The notes below the pieces were generated by a model that saw only the letters and a list, made by a program, of their open reading frames with translations, was not told where the DNA came from and ran no database searches. Below, piece after piece: positions 17,011 through 25,951 of a stretch of 64,000 nt of DNA. The stretch spans positions 124,001 to 188,000 of the forward strand of contig NZ_JBFNXW010000001.1 in the NCBI RefSeq assembly GCF_040811775.1, given 5' to 3'. The translations under genes were made by a program, and so were the position numbers. Position 1 is the first letter of the stretch. Each line of letters starts with the position of its first letter. Source of the stretch: Balneola sp. MJW-20 (GTDB taxonomy: Bacteria; Bacteroidota; Rhodothermia; Balneolales; Balneolaceae).

Positions 17011-18097
17011 ATCAAAAACGATCAAAGGAATACTGTTGCTGGTTTTACCTGCAGTACTCTTAATGACGGCCTGTAAATCCCAGGAAGAGGAAGCGGATCG
17101 TCCGGATACGGAGAGTGTTGAAATCCGCCCGGAAGTGGTATTTACCGAAGTGGATGGAGAGCCTCTCCGTTTTTATATAGAGAGCCGGGGGGTGGTGGAA
17201 CCCATACGGCGGGCCAATATTACAACCCGTATTTCCGGTTTTGTGGAAGAGCATCAGATACAGGAAGGTGCCAGGGTTCAGAAGGGAGATACCTTGCTGA
17301 AATTCGTGGATGAGGAAGCAAAATATGATCTGCAGCAGGCTTATAATCAGTACCTTAAAGCAAAGAACGAGTTTGATGTACAGGTAAGAGGCCGGGAAGC
17401 CCTGAGTATTCAGAATTCAAAAGATCAGCAGGAACTGACCCGCATTAATACGGGGCTGGCAGAGGCAGAAGTCGCTTATGAAAGAGCACAGCTAAATTAC
17501 AGTTACACTTCCGTGATCGCACCTTTCTCCGGGATCCTTTCATTAAGAGAACTCATGAATAACCGAAGCTATGTATCTGCAGGATCCTATATTGGCTCTG
17601 GACAGCAGCTGGGAACCCTGATAGATGCATCCGTGGTAAGAGTCCGGCTGGATGTACTGGAATCAGAGATCGATGTCCTGAGGCCCGGAATGATGGTAGA
17701 TCTAATCGATCCGAGCGGTGAGTCTTTCGAAGGAAGGATCATTTCCGTGTCACCCGAAGTGGATCCGGGTACAAAAACAGGACAGGTACTAGTAGAAGCT
17801 CAGAATTCACAGGGAAATCTGAAAACGGGTATGACCGTGGAAGGAAGGGTATTTGTTAGAAGCCAGCAAGCGAAGGTGAGAATGCCGCGTGAGGCTCTGC
17901 TGGAAAGAGACGGCAGAACCCTGGTCTTTAAGCTGAATCGGGATGAAGTTCAATGGATCTATGTCACTCCGGTTGCAATGAACACCGAATTTGTTCTCAT
18001 AGATAATGAGGAGATCGCTCCGGGTGATACCCTGGCCGTCGACCAGCATTTTTCTATCAGTCACCAGCAGAAGGTTGTCCCCCTGATGGCTAACTAA
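16997..18097 (+). CDS. RND periplasmic adaptor (membrane fusion) lipoprotein
   Basis: A 366-residue HlyD/AcrA-type adaptor that would link the RND permeases to an outer-membrane channel. It is a lipoprotein (VLLMTACKS, Cys26). Next come the lipoyl halves (SRGVVEPIRRANITTRISGFVEEHQIQEGARVQKGDTLL and the partner SYTSVIAPFSGILSLRELMN, each part matching the biotinyl-lipoyl pattern) around an alpha-helical hairpin (about residues 110-165), then beta-barrel and membrane-proximal domains. The helical hairpin is short. Its ATG lies inside the end of the upstream permease gene, and the next permease starts 10 bases after its stop. No TolC-type channel gene is nearby. Confidence 0.92.
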   Translation: MLKPESKTIKGILLLVLPAVLLMTACKSQEEEADRPDTESVEIRPEVVFTEVDGEPLRFYIESRGVVEPIRRANITTRISGFVEEHQIQEGARVQKGDTLLKFVDEEAKYDLQQAYNQYLKAKNEFDVQVRGREALSIQNSKDQQELTRINTGLAEAEVAYERAQLNYSYTSVIAPFSGILSLRELMNNRSYVSAGSYIGSGQQLGTLIDASVVRVRLDVLESEIDVLRPGMMVDLIDPSGESFEGRIISVSPEVDPGTKTGQVLVEAQNSQGNLKTGMTVEGRVFVRSQQAKVRMPREALLERDGRTLVFKLNRDEVQWIYVTPVAMNTEFVLIDNEEIAPGDTLAVDQHFSISHQQKVVPLMAN

Positions 18098-18107
18098 GGC
18101 TGCCCCT

Positions 18108-21100
18108 ATGAAGGAATTATTTCGCCGTAAATACCTGATCTCCTTTTTCTATATCATCGTTTCGGTGATCGGGATACTCGTATGGCGATTAATGCCTATT
18201 GAAAATACACCGGAACTAAATTTACCAAAGGCTACGGTAACCTATACCTGGGGAAGAACGGCGCCTGAGGTAGTGGAACAGGAGATCACACGTAAAGTAG
18301 AGCAGGAGGTCAACCGCCTGAGGGATGTCACCGAAGTTCAGTCGGTTACCACTCAGGGACGATCCAGCGTAACGGTCACTTTCAATAAAAATGCCCCGGT
18401 AGAATATAGAGTACTGGAACTCCGGGAATATCTGGCAGGCTTATCGGAAGAACTTCCGGCCAGTGTTCGTCCTCCCAATATCAACCGGCAGGTTCCGGAA
18501 GAACTGGAAGACCAGCAGACCTTCATTGTTTATACCCTGAATGGAGATCTGGCACCTAGGGCATTGCTGGAATATGCTGAGAAGAGGATCCGGAACAAGT
18601 TATTATCGCTTGATGGACTTTCTTCTATCAATATCACCGGGGTGAGGGATCCGGTACTTATTGTGGAATTCGACCGGGAACAGGTTGAGCGTTATCGTAT
18701 GAATGTTAACCGGATCATGCTGGATATCCGGAATCAGTTCCAGTGGAGAACCGCCGGATTTGCGGATCAGGGGAGCAATCGATACAGTATAATCCTCCCT
18801 CCGAATTACAATGATCCCTCTGATATTTCCCGTCTCAATATCCCGATCCCGAACTCGGGAAAGATGATCACGTTAGGTGATATTGCCTCAGTTTCCATAC
18901 AAGAGAGTCCGGAAAGGGCTTTTCGCAGATTGAACGGGGATCCTGCTCTGACCATCTCATTTGAGAAGGAAGCCGGTGCTGATGCTTTTTCGCTGGCTGA
19001 AGCAATCCTTACTGAGATGGATATCATCCGGTCACAGTTACCGGAAAGAATGAATCTCAGGCTGCAGGTGGATTCAACCGAAGAGTTACGCAATCAGTTT
19101 GAGGACCTTCAGTTACAGGCAATGATCTCTGCACTCCTGGTATTTATTGTAGTGATCTTATTCGTAAGAAAACTAAGAGCTCCCCTGGTCATCATCGGAT
19201 CGGTTTTGTTCTCGATCCTTCTGAGTTTCATTACTTTATACCTGCTGAACTACAGTCTGAATATATTTACTCTGGCAGGTCTTACCATTGCCTTGGGTAT
19301 GATGATTGATAACGCTGTAGTGGTATTTGAACACCTGAATCCTTCGCTTCCATCTGGTTCCCGACAGAGACTGGAACATATCCGCAGGGAACTCCCAAAT
19401 GCAGTAGTTCCGGTACTTGGTGCCACTTTTACCACGGTGGGGATCTTCATACCTTTGCTCTTTGCCCTGGATGAACTCAGGATCTTTCTGATGCCACTTG
19501 CCGTAGCCCTGACTACCACTCTGATCAGTTCAGTATTCATAGCTTTCACATGGATACCTTACTCACTGGTCTGGCTGACTCCTGATAATGCCGGGGAAAA
19601 ACATTCGGAGAGCAGGGAATGGGGATTTTCTAACCGTTTTCTGCTACGTTTCTTTGCATTGAAGACTTGCTTAAGATGGGTGTTGGTGTTAATCATTATA
19701 GCCACAGTAGGATTGCCAACCTTTGCAATTGAAGAGCCGGACTGGAATAATGAAGAGGAAAGTTCAGCCTGGCCTGAATTCACTCAATATTACTTTGATA
19801 ACCGGGATGTGATCGATCCCTGGATCGGTGGGATTACTCGTATATTCTTTGAAGAAACCCGTTTTGGAAGGGCATGGGGAGGATATAATACCGGGGAGAC
19901 CATTTTTGTGCGTATTAACCCTCCGCAGGGAACTCCCCTGGAAGAGATCGATAAGATCGTGCAAAGTTACGAGAAGATAGCAAAACCCCACGCAGATGCA
20001 TTTGAGTATTATGAAGTAAATGCAAATGAGTCATTCGGGGCGTACATGAATTTTGAAGTCAAGCAGGATCTCAGTTACCTGAGCGATGCTTTCGCTTTTT
20101 TTGGTGAGGCGATGTACCTGGCCGCCAGAACCGGAAATGTAGTGATCTCTGTCAGTGGATTTAATGAAGGGAATACCTTCGGATCCGCAGGTAATAATGT
20201 ATCACAAACGATTACTCTGGAGGGCTATTCCTATAATGAATTACTAAACCTGGCTAAGGACCTTAAACGCAGACTGGAAAAGAACCGCCGTGTGCGGGAT
20301 GTGGACATTAGCAGCAGCAGTCGATGGACACGTGACGATTATTATCAGTACTATCTCAGCCTGGATGAAGAGGAGATCATTGCTAAAGGGCTTAGTAAAA
20401 GTGAAGTATCCAGGGCGATCAGTATGGACCTGAATCCTGAATTCCCATTTGGCCGGATAGAGTTTCAGGGGCAGGATATGAACCTGATAGGTCGCATGAA
20501 ACAGGATGAGTGGACCTATGAAGAAGATCTGATGCAGGATGTCCGGAATTTCGGAGACCTGAAGTTTAACATGGCGATGCTCGGTCAGGTTGAGAAGCAA
20601 AAAGAACTCACAGAGATCCGTCGCAATAACCAGTCGTATCAACGCAGTGTTACATTTAACTTTCTGGGGAGTTATCAGATGTCTGAGGATTATCTAAAAA
20701 GGGTTATAGAAAGTACACCGGTCCCGGTTGGTTCCAAGATCGTTGAGAGAAGAGGGTTCTTTGGGTTTGGAGGAAGTGAGGAGAACCGGAATTATATATT
20801 TATAGGCCTGCTTAGTATTCTTTCAGTATGGATGATCGTTTCTGCATTGCTGGAAAGCTTTAAATACCCGCTCTTTGTGATCATGGCTGTTCCCTTTAGC
20901 TTTATCGGGATCATGGCCGGAAGTTTATTTAATGAACTGACCTTTGACCGCGGGGCTATATCAGGGGCTTTATTGAGTATTGGTGTGGTAGTGAATAATG
21001 CTATTCTGATTTACCATCAGAAGCAACTGGAGAACGGAAAGGGGATATTCGGTTTCCGTGCCTGGGTGTATGTATACCGCAAAAGAATGCGTGCCATTCT

Positions 21101-21305
21101 GATTACCACGATAACCACAGTGTCCGGACTCTTACCCATGATGCTCCTTGGCGGAGATGAATTCTGGGAGAACCTGGCTATAGTAGTGATCTGGGGACTT
21201 TCTTTTAGTACGATCATTCTCCTGATCATGACAGGGATACGGTCAGGGCGTGAAGAAAAGATACCCGGGCGATCAGGAGAGATAGAAGATCAGATCGATG
21301 ACTGA
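18108..21305 (+). CDS. RND efflux permease (second of two)
   Basis: A 1065-residue RND transporter with the standard twelve-TM, two-loop plan. TM1 is ISFFYIIVSVIGILVW; TM4 holds MMIDNAVVVFEHL (about residue 400, Asp-Asn like the first permease); TM10 reads VVVNNAILIYHQ without the AcrB-type Lys. It differs clearly from the first permease, with longer acidic segments in the second periplasmic loop (about residues 540-560), so it is not a recent duplicate. Two distinct permeases around one adaptor recall MdtABC, where MdtB and MdtC form a mixed trimer. The last 33 bases overlap the opposing gene ending at 21273. Substrate is unknown. Confidence 0.92.
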   Translation: MKELFRRKYLISFFYIIVSVIGILVWRLMPIENTPELNLPKATVTYTWGRTAPEVVEQEITRKVEQEVNRLRDVTEVQSVTTQGRSSVTVTFNKNAPVEYRVLELREYLAGLSEELPASVRPPNINRQVPEELEDQQTFIVYTLNGDLAPRALLEYAEKRIRNKLLSLDGLSSINITGVRDPVLIVEFDREQVERYRMNVNRIMLDIRNQFQWRTAGFADQGSNRYSIILPPNYNDPSDISRLNIPIPNSGKMITLGDIASVSIQESPERAFRRLNGDPALTISFEKEAGADAFSLAEAILTEMDIIRSQLPERMNLRLQVDSTEELRNQFEDLQLQAMISALLVFIVVILFVRKLRAPLVIIGSVLFSILLSFITLYLLNYSLNIFTLAGLTIALGMMIDNAVVVFEHLNPSLPSGSRQRLEHIRRELPNAVVPVLGATFTTVGIFIPLLFALDELRIFLMPLAVALTTTLISSVFIAFTWIPYSLVWLTPDNAGEKHSESREWGFSNRFLLRFFALKTCLRWVLVLIIIATVGLPTFAIEEPDWNNEEESSAWPEFTQYYFDNRDVIDPWIGGITRIFFEETRFGRAWGGYNTGETIFVRINPPQGTPLEEIDKIVQSYEKIAKPHADAFEYYEVNANESFGAYMNFEVKQDLSYLSDAFAFFGEAMYLAARTGNVVISVSGFNEGNTFGSAGNNVSQTITLEGYSYNELLNLAKDLKRRLEKNRRVRDVDISSSSRWTRDDYYQYYLSLDEEEIIAKGLSKSEVSRAISMDLNPEFPFGRIEFQGQDMNLIGRMKQDEWTYEEDLMQDVRNFGDLKFNMAMLGQVEKQKELTEIRRNNQSYQRSVTFNFLGSYQMSEDYLKRVIESTPVPVGSKIVERRGFFGFGGSEENRNYIFIGLLSILSVWMIVSALLESFKYPLFVIMAVPFSFIGIMAGSLFNELTFDRGAISGALLSIGVVVNNAILIYHQKQLENGKGIFGFRAWVYVYRKRMRAILITTITTVSGLLPMMLLGGDEFWENLAIVVIWGLSFSTIILLIMTGIRSGREEKIPGRSGEIEDQIDD

Positions 21306-22700
21306 CCAGATCTCCGCATATGTGAACGACAAGATAAGAACTCCGATACTGATCAGACTGTGAAGTCCTATGGTAAGAATAAAGTACAGATTCTTGCCGG
21401 ATATTAAAGCTCTGGATGCATCAAAGGCAGTGATGTTGAAGGCCACAAACCAGATAAGTATATAGACAATAACGGTTGAAAGGATCCAGAAATCTGAGCT
21501 GCCGGAGAGATAAAAGGTGGCGATAAAGGTTGCAAGGATAATATCCAGGTGGAACAACCAGCTGTACAGGTTTATGATCTGGGAAAAGTGCCTAATTTCT
21601 TTATTCGGAAGATAAAGCCAAAGCAACGCTATGATCTGAACCAGAATGATCAGCATAAAAGAATCAGCAAAGACCGATGCAGAACCTTCTCCAAGTATAG
21701 TCAGGGCCGGAGCATGATGGAACAGGGCAGCGAGTGATGCTTCAGATAATAAGGACTCTGCAGCAATAGTGAAGATCAGGCCCCCGGTAACAGCATGCAC
21801 CAACAGCATTACCGCTCCGCTTCCGGCTGATCTTTCTCGATATTGAATAATGTCATCCACATAGAACTGATGTGCCGTAAAATACCTGAGGAGCATTTGA
21901 CGATAGGTCGGAATGTATTTGAGCATATAGGCGATCACTCCCCATAAGAGGATCAGTAAAACCACTGAAGGGCGGAAGTTATTTCCGGTGGTCCGGATCT
22001 CAGGAAGAGGGAAAATACCGCTGTTTTCCTGGCTGTAAGCAAATAAATGCTCCGGTAGGTCCGGATAATCCACAACCGCATCGGTATACCAACCCGAATT
22101 CAGAAAAAGCACTTTATTTTCAGTAGAAAAACGATCAAGGCTGTCACTTAGAGCCGGAAGTTGTGTGCGGTTATAATCTTCTTTTATGAAAATCTGTCCG
22201 GTAACACTGCTGTCGTTCAGGCTGATCAATTTCTTATTTAGTGTGAAATAAAGGGTCTTGGATCCGTTTTCAGATAGATCGCTGACCAATTTTTCCATTA
22301 TCCTCCGTGAAGCAGGATGTTCTGTCTGACTGTCGGTGATCAACCCAATATGTGTAAGGGTGCTGTCTGAATTATATTGATTCATCAGCAGCGCGATCCT
22401 GCCGCCAATCTGTTCACCTGATTCAGAGATCTCCTTGAAGGTTAGATATTGGGGTCCGGCATTGAGCCAGATCTCAAAGCCATAATCACGGAGTGCGGCT
22501 ATTGCCTGTGGTGTGACCGGTGAATTTACTTCTACAATATCAAAACCGGAGCGTAAGTAAAGATCGAGGTCCTCATCGATCTCGTCGGAAGTTGCGGGAA
22601 CTGTCCATCGGATACCGGTTTGCTGGGCCAGAACATTTCCGGTCAGGGTAAGTAATACAATACATAGGACAAAGCTCAGATATGGATTCCGAGCGTTCAC
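21273..22700 (-). CDS. Exported protein with C-terminal six-TM region, unknown function
   Basis: A 475-residue protein I do not recognise. A signal peptide (about residues 8-25, ending VLAQ) leads into a periplasmic domain of about 215 residues. Its start (DLYLRSGFDIVEVNSPVTPQ) reads like the first strands of a TIM-barrel sugar hydrolase, but no catalytic pair is evident. Six hydrophobic segments follow (about residues 244-262, 292-316, 339-361, 377-396, 403-425, 436-458). The start is GTG 22700, directly abutting the miaB stop codon (TAAGTG). Its 3' end overlaps the convergent efflux permease gene by 33 bases, which makes the last residues of both co-constrained. Confidence 0.55.
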   Translation of the reverse strand: MNARNPYLSFVLCIVLLTLTGNVLAQQTGIRWTVPATSDEIDEDLDLYLRSGFDIVEVNSPVTPQAIAALRDYGFEIWLNAGPQYLTFKEISESGEQIGGRIALLMNQYNSDSTLTHIGLITDSQTEHPASRRIMEKLVSDLSENGSKTLYFTLNKKLISLNDSSVTGQIFIKEDYNRTQLPALSDSLDRFSTENKVLFLNSGWYTDAVVDYPDLPEHLFAYSQENSGIFPLPEIRTTGNNFRPSVVLLILLWGVIAYMLKYIPTYRQMLLRYFTAHQFYVDDIIQYRERSAGSGAVMLLVHAVTGGLIFTIAAESLLSEASLAALFHHAPALTILGEGSASVFADSFMLIILVQIIALLWLYLPNKEIRHFSQIINLYSWLFHLDIILATFIATFYLSGSSDFWILSTVIVYILIWFVAFNITAFDASRALISGKNLYFILTIGLHSLISIGVLILSFTYAEIWSVIDLIFYLS

Positions 22701-24059
22701 TTATGCAACCGCTTCTTTTTTATAGAATTCAGCGATACTGCTCTTTTTAACAGGGCGGGCAATAAGAGTGGCAGAAGTGGAATCAACAACTTCGACCTCA
22801 ACATAATCACCTTTACTGAAGTCCATCCGATCAAAGACCACCATTTTGTTGGTGTCAGTGCGGCCGGACATCTGATCATCAGATCTTTTAGAGGTACCCT
22901 CCACCAAAACAAGATGTCTGCGACCGATCTCTTCTTTGTTCCTTTTCGCCTGAATATCCATTTGCTGAGTGATGATCTCGGACAGACGGCGTTTCTTTAT
23001 TTCTTCGGGTACATTGTCCTCAAACTTACGGTAAGCGAGTGTTCTTTCACGCTCCGAGTATGCAAACATATACGCCAAGTCATACTCCACTTCTTTCATC
23101 AGGCTGAGTGTCTGCTCATGCTCTTCTTCTGTTTCATCACAAAAGCCGGCGATAATGTCGGTTGATAATGAAAGTCCCGGAATGATGGATTTCATTTTCT
23201 CAACGAGTTCCAGGTATTGCTCACGGGTATAGGGACGGCGCATGCGTTCCAGCATGGAACTGGATCCTGCCTGGGCAGGAATATGAATGTAATTGCACAG
23301 ATTCGGCTTTTCTGCAATGATGTGGAGCAGCTCGTCCGGAAAATCTTTTGGATGAGGGGATGAGAAACGGAAACGCATCTCGGGATCCACCTGAGACGCT
23401 TCATACATGAGTTTCGCAAAAGTGTTCTCTCCGTCTTTGTAGGAATTCACATTCTGGCCCAGAAGGGTTACCTCTTTGTAACCCTGTTCCGAGAGCTGAC
23501 GAATTTCATTCAGAATACTTTCCATCGGCCGGCTACGCTCTCTTCCCCGGGTAAAGGGTACTACACAAAAGGAACACATGTTATCACATCCGCGCATAAT
23601 GGATACAAATGCAGTGACGCCATTACCGGTGGTTCGCACAGGGGCAATATCCGCATAGGTCTCTTCGAGGGAGAGGAGGACATTTACGGCCTTCCTCCCG
23701 TCTTCCACTTCTTCAATAAGCTTAGGAATGTCGCGATATGCATCGGGACCAACTACAATATCAACCAGATGCTCCTGCTCGATGATCTGATCTTTGATCC
23801 TTTCGGCCATGCAGCCAAGTACACCTACAGTAAGGTCACTCTTTTCTCTTTTCAGCTGTCTGAATTCCTTCAGCCGGTTCCAGACTTTGGTCTCAGCGTT
23901 TTCACGAATAGAACAGGTATTAACCAGGATCACATCTGCCTGCTCGGCTTCGTGAACCGGGCTCATCCCGTCTTCAAGGAGAATAGAATTCACGATCTCA
24001 GAATCAGCGAAATTCATCTGACATCCGTAGGTCTCTATATAGAATTTTTTATCAGCCAC
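22701..24059 (-). CDS. miaB: tRNA-2-methylthio-N6-isopentenyladenosine37 synthase
   Basis: Radical-SAM methylthiotransferase (452 residues) that adds the 2-methylthio group to i6A37 of tRNAs. The N-terminal UPF0004 domain has three cluster-binding cysteines (Cys13 in [11 protein letters not shown], Cys49 in NTCSIREN, Cys83 in LGCMAER). The radical-SAM motif is [20 protein letters not shown] (Cys158, 162, 165). A C-terminal TRAM domain with [10 protein letters not shown] and [18 protein letters not shown] completes the family architecture, and length is typical. RGRERSR identifies MiaB rather than MtaB or RimO. It probably forms one transcript with pyrE upstream (48-base gap) and the membrane protein downstream. 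Confidence 0.96.
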   Translation of the reverse strand: MADKKFYIETYGCQMNFADSEIVNSILLEDGMSPVHEAEQADVILVNTCSIRENAETKVWNRLKEFRQLKREKSDLTVGVLGCMAERIKDQIIEQEHLVDIVVGPDAYRDIPKLIEEVEDGRKAVNVLLSLEETYADIAPVRTTGNGVTAFVSIMRGCDNMCSFCVVPFTRGRERSRPMESILNEIRQLSEQGYKEVTLLGQNVNSYKDGENTFAKLMYEASQVDPEMRFRFSSPHPKDFPDELLHIIAEKPNLCNYIHIPAQAGSSSMLERMRRPYTREQYLELVEKMKSIIPGLSLSTDIIAGFCDETEEEHEQTLSLMKEVEYDLAYMFAYSERERTLAYRKFEDNVPEEIKKRRLSEIITQQMDIQAKRNKEEIGRRHLVLVEGTSKRSDDQMSGRTDTNKMVVFDRMDFSKGDYVEVEVVDSTSATLIARPVKKSSIAEFYKKEAVA

Positions 24060-24107
24060 TATGGATAAACTTTAATTAAGCAGAAAATATACGAAACTAC
24101 CCGGGGA

Positions 24108-24752
24108 TTATCGATTCGGCCAGTGAGCAGGATCTTCTCTCCAGCTCGAAAGGAGTTCAAGGTCATCAGAAGAAACAAATCCCTTTTCTTCTGCTACCGA
24201 TATCAGTGTATTGTAATCAGTGAGGGTATACAGGTCTACTCCTGCTTCTTCAAAACGGGAATTTGCCTTATCAAATCCATAGGTAAAAATGGACAAGACC
24301 GCACTAACCTCAGCTCCTACAAAATGCAGGGCTTCAATTACGGATATCGCTGATCCACCGGTAGAGATCAGATCCTCTATAACCACAGTAGACTGTCCTT
24401 TATCCACACCGCCTTCGATCTGATTACCCATGCCGTAAGCTTTAGCTTTTGCGCGAACATAGGCCATTGGCTTTTCTAAGGCACCGGCTACCCATGCTGC
24501 ATGCGGAATTCCAGCGGTTGCAGTTCCGGTGATCACATCTACGTCAGCATATTTGTCAGTTATGAATTCTGTAAAGGTCTTTGCGATCTTTGAACGGATC
24601 TCAGGGTAGCGCAGGGTCAGTCTGTTATCACAATAGATCGGTGAATTCCATCCGGATGACCACGTAAAGGGATCATTTGGACGGAGAATTACCGCATTAA
24701 TATCTAATAAATGAGAAGCTAATTCTCTTGAAAAATCTTTGTCTATGATCAT
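24108..24752 (-). CDS. pyrE: Orotate phosphoribosyltransferase
   Basis: Makes orotidine 5'-phosphate from orotate and PRPP in pyrimidine synthesis. The PRPP-binding signature is STVVIEDLISTGGSAISV (about residues 121-138), and the orotate-site sequences SSGWNSPIYCDNR and YVRAKAKAYGMGNQIEG are present. The length (214) is typical. No pyr attenuator is visible in the 44 bases before it; it probably follows pgsA-pgpA on the same transcript. Confidence 0.95.
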   Translation of the reverse strand: MIIDKDFSRELASHLLDINAVILRPNDPFTWSSGWNSPIYCDNRLTLRYPEIRSKIAKTFTEFITDKYADVDVITGTATAGIPHAAWVAGALEKPMAYVRAKAKAYGMGNQIEGGVDKGQSTVVIEDLISTGGSAISVIEALHFVGAEVSAVLSIFTYGFDKANSRFEEAGVDLYTLTDYNTLISVAEEKGFVSSDDLELLSSWREDPAHWPNR

Positions 24753-24796
24753 ATATCTGAAATTATAAAATTGTCGAATCCCGTATTATCCGGGCA

Positions 24797-25282
24797 TCAT
24801 ACCAACCCTTGTATTTTTGGCCACGCAAAAATAAGGGTTTTTAAGCACATAAGCCCATAGAATCCGGCTAAAATATCATCCAGTAAAATACCCCACCCGG
24901 AGGGCCTATCCTGCAGTTTTTTAATGCCAAAGGGCTTAAGGATATCAAATATCCGGAACAGGAGGAACCCTGCTATAAAGAAGAGGAGCGATTCGCCGGG
25001 TTCTGATTCTGCAGGAAAAGTTATATAAACAATAGCCATTCCGGCCCATTCATCACTGACAATGCGTGGCGGATCATCACCCCACAGCTCACATAAGGCC
25101 GGAGATACCCAAAGGGTAATAACTGACCACAATAATGCAAAGAGAACCGGTAAGTACCATAAACCGGTTTCAAGAATAAACCAAAGCGGAATCAATGCAA
25201 GTAGGCTTCCGGCAGTTCCAGGTGCTGCAGGAATGTAACCGGACCCAAACCCGGTGGCCAGTATTTGTTTAAGCCGAAGCAT
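24797..25282 (-). CDS. pgpA: Phosphatidylglycerophosphatase A
   Basis: Membrane phosphatase (161 residues) that removes phosphate from phosphatidylglycerol phosphate to give phosphatidylglycerol. It has the PgpA signature near the N-terminus (FGSGYIPAAPGTAGSL), the acidic motif DDPPRIVSDEWAGM and the late motif RPSGWGILLDDILAGF, plus three to four hydrophobic segments. It overlaps pgsA by one base. The two genes encode consecutive steps, so the adjacency makes sense biochemically. Confidence 0.95.
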   Translation of the reverse strand: MLRLKQILATGFGSGYIPAAPGTAGSLLALIPLWFILETGLWYLPVLFALLWSVITLWVSPALCELWGDDPPRIVSDEWAGMAIVYITFPAESEPGESLLFFIAGFLLFRIFDILKPFGIKKLQDRPSGWGILLDDILAGFYGLMCLKTLIFAWPKIQGLV

Positions 25283-25872
25283 CAGGATCGTTTCTCTTGT
25301 CGGAAGAGATGAGGGTTCATGATCAGATACTCAATTCCTGAGTAGATGGTAATGACGGTTACTATGATCATCCCGTAAAAAAGTACTCCGGTATTAAAGA
25401 AAATCTCTGCCTGGTCGGCGAAGTCAATGTCAGACTCTTTAAATACTCCAAGTAATAAGACCGTATACAGAAAGATCATCTGTACCATGGTCTTGATCTT
25501 AGCAGTAATGCGCGTCTTCATTTCCAGATTCTTTCTGCCGGCATAAAGTCTGAGCACAGTAATGACAATATCACGGAAAAGGATCACCCCGACAGCCCAC
25601 CATGGGAATTGACTGCTGTCCAGAAAGGGAAGACACAGAAATCCGGCAAAAGTCAGAAATTTATCCGCCAGCGGATCCACAAATACCCCATAATCACTCT
25701 CGACCTGATAGTAGCGAGCGATCTTGCCGTCAAAGTAATCCGTTACAGCGGCCACTGCGAATACTGCCACACTCAGTGATCTCCAGACCAGTGCATCCTG
25801 TATGTACATGAAAAGGAAAACCGGTGCTAACAACAGTCGGGTAGTGCTCAGTATGTTTGGGATATTTTGCAT
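25282..25872 (-). CDS. pgsA: CDP-diacylglycerol--glycerol-3-phosphate 3-phosphatidyltransferase
   Basis: Inner-membrane enzyme making phosphatidylglycerol phosphate. The CDP-alcohol phosphotransferase motif is complete: DGKIAR followed by eight residues, G, three residues, D, three residues, D (in DYFDGKIARYYQVESDYG and VFVDPLADKF). Six hydrophobic segments are present. I use ATG 25872, giving MQNIPNILSTTRL (196 residues), in line with relatives; a TTG two codons upstream would also be in frame. First gene of the minus-strand group pgsA-pgpA-pyrE-miaB. Confidence 0.96.
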   Translation of the reverse strand: MQNIPNILSTTRLLLAPVFLFMYIQDALVWRSLSVAVFAVAAVTDYFDGKIARYYQVESDYGVFVDPLADKFLTFAGFLCLPFLDSSQFPWWAVGVILFRDIVITVLRLYAGRKNLEMKTRITAKIKTMVQMIFLYTVLLLGVFKESDIDFADQAEIFFNTGVLFYGMIIVTVITIYSGIEYLIMNPHLFRQEKRS

Positions 25873-25917
25873 AAGCAATTGAGTATATAAACTTCGCCAA
25901 GGATAAGGAATAACTGT

Positions 25918-25945
25918 GGAATTTGGGTAATGGAATTTGGAATTT
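25918..25945. repeat. Period-7 repeat (GGAATTT-like), 4 units
   Basis: Heptads GGAATTT, GGGTAAT, GGAATTT, GGAATTT, ending six bases before the cinA ATG. It lies in the short gap between the divergent pgsA and cinA genes, where the ribosome binding site of cinA should be. Confidence 0.7.
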
Positions 25946-25951
25946 AAGCCA

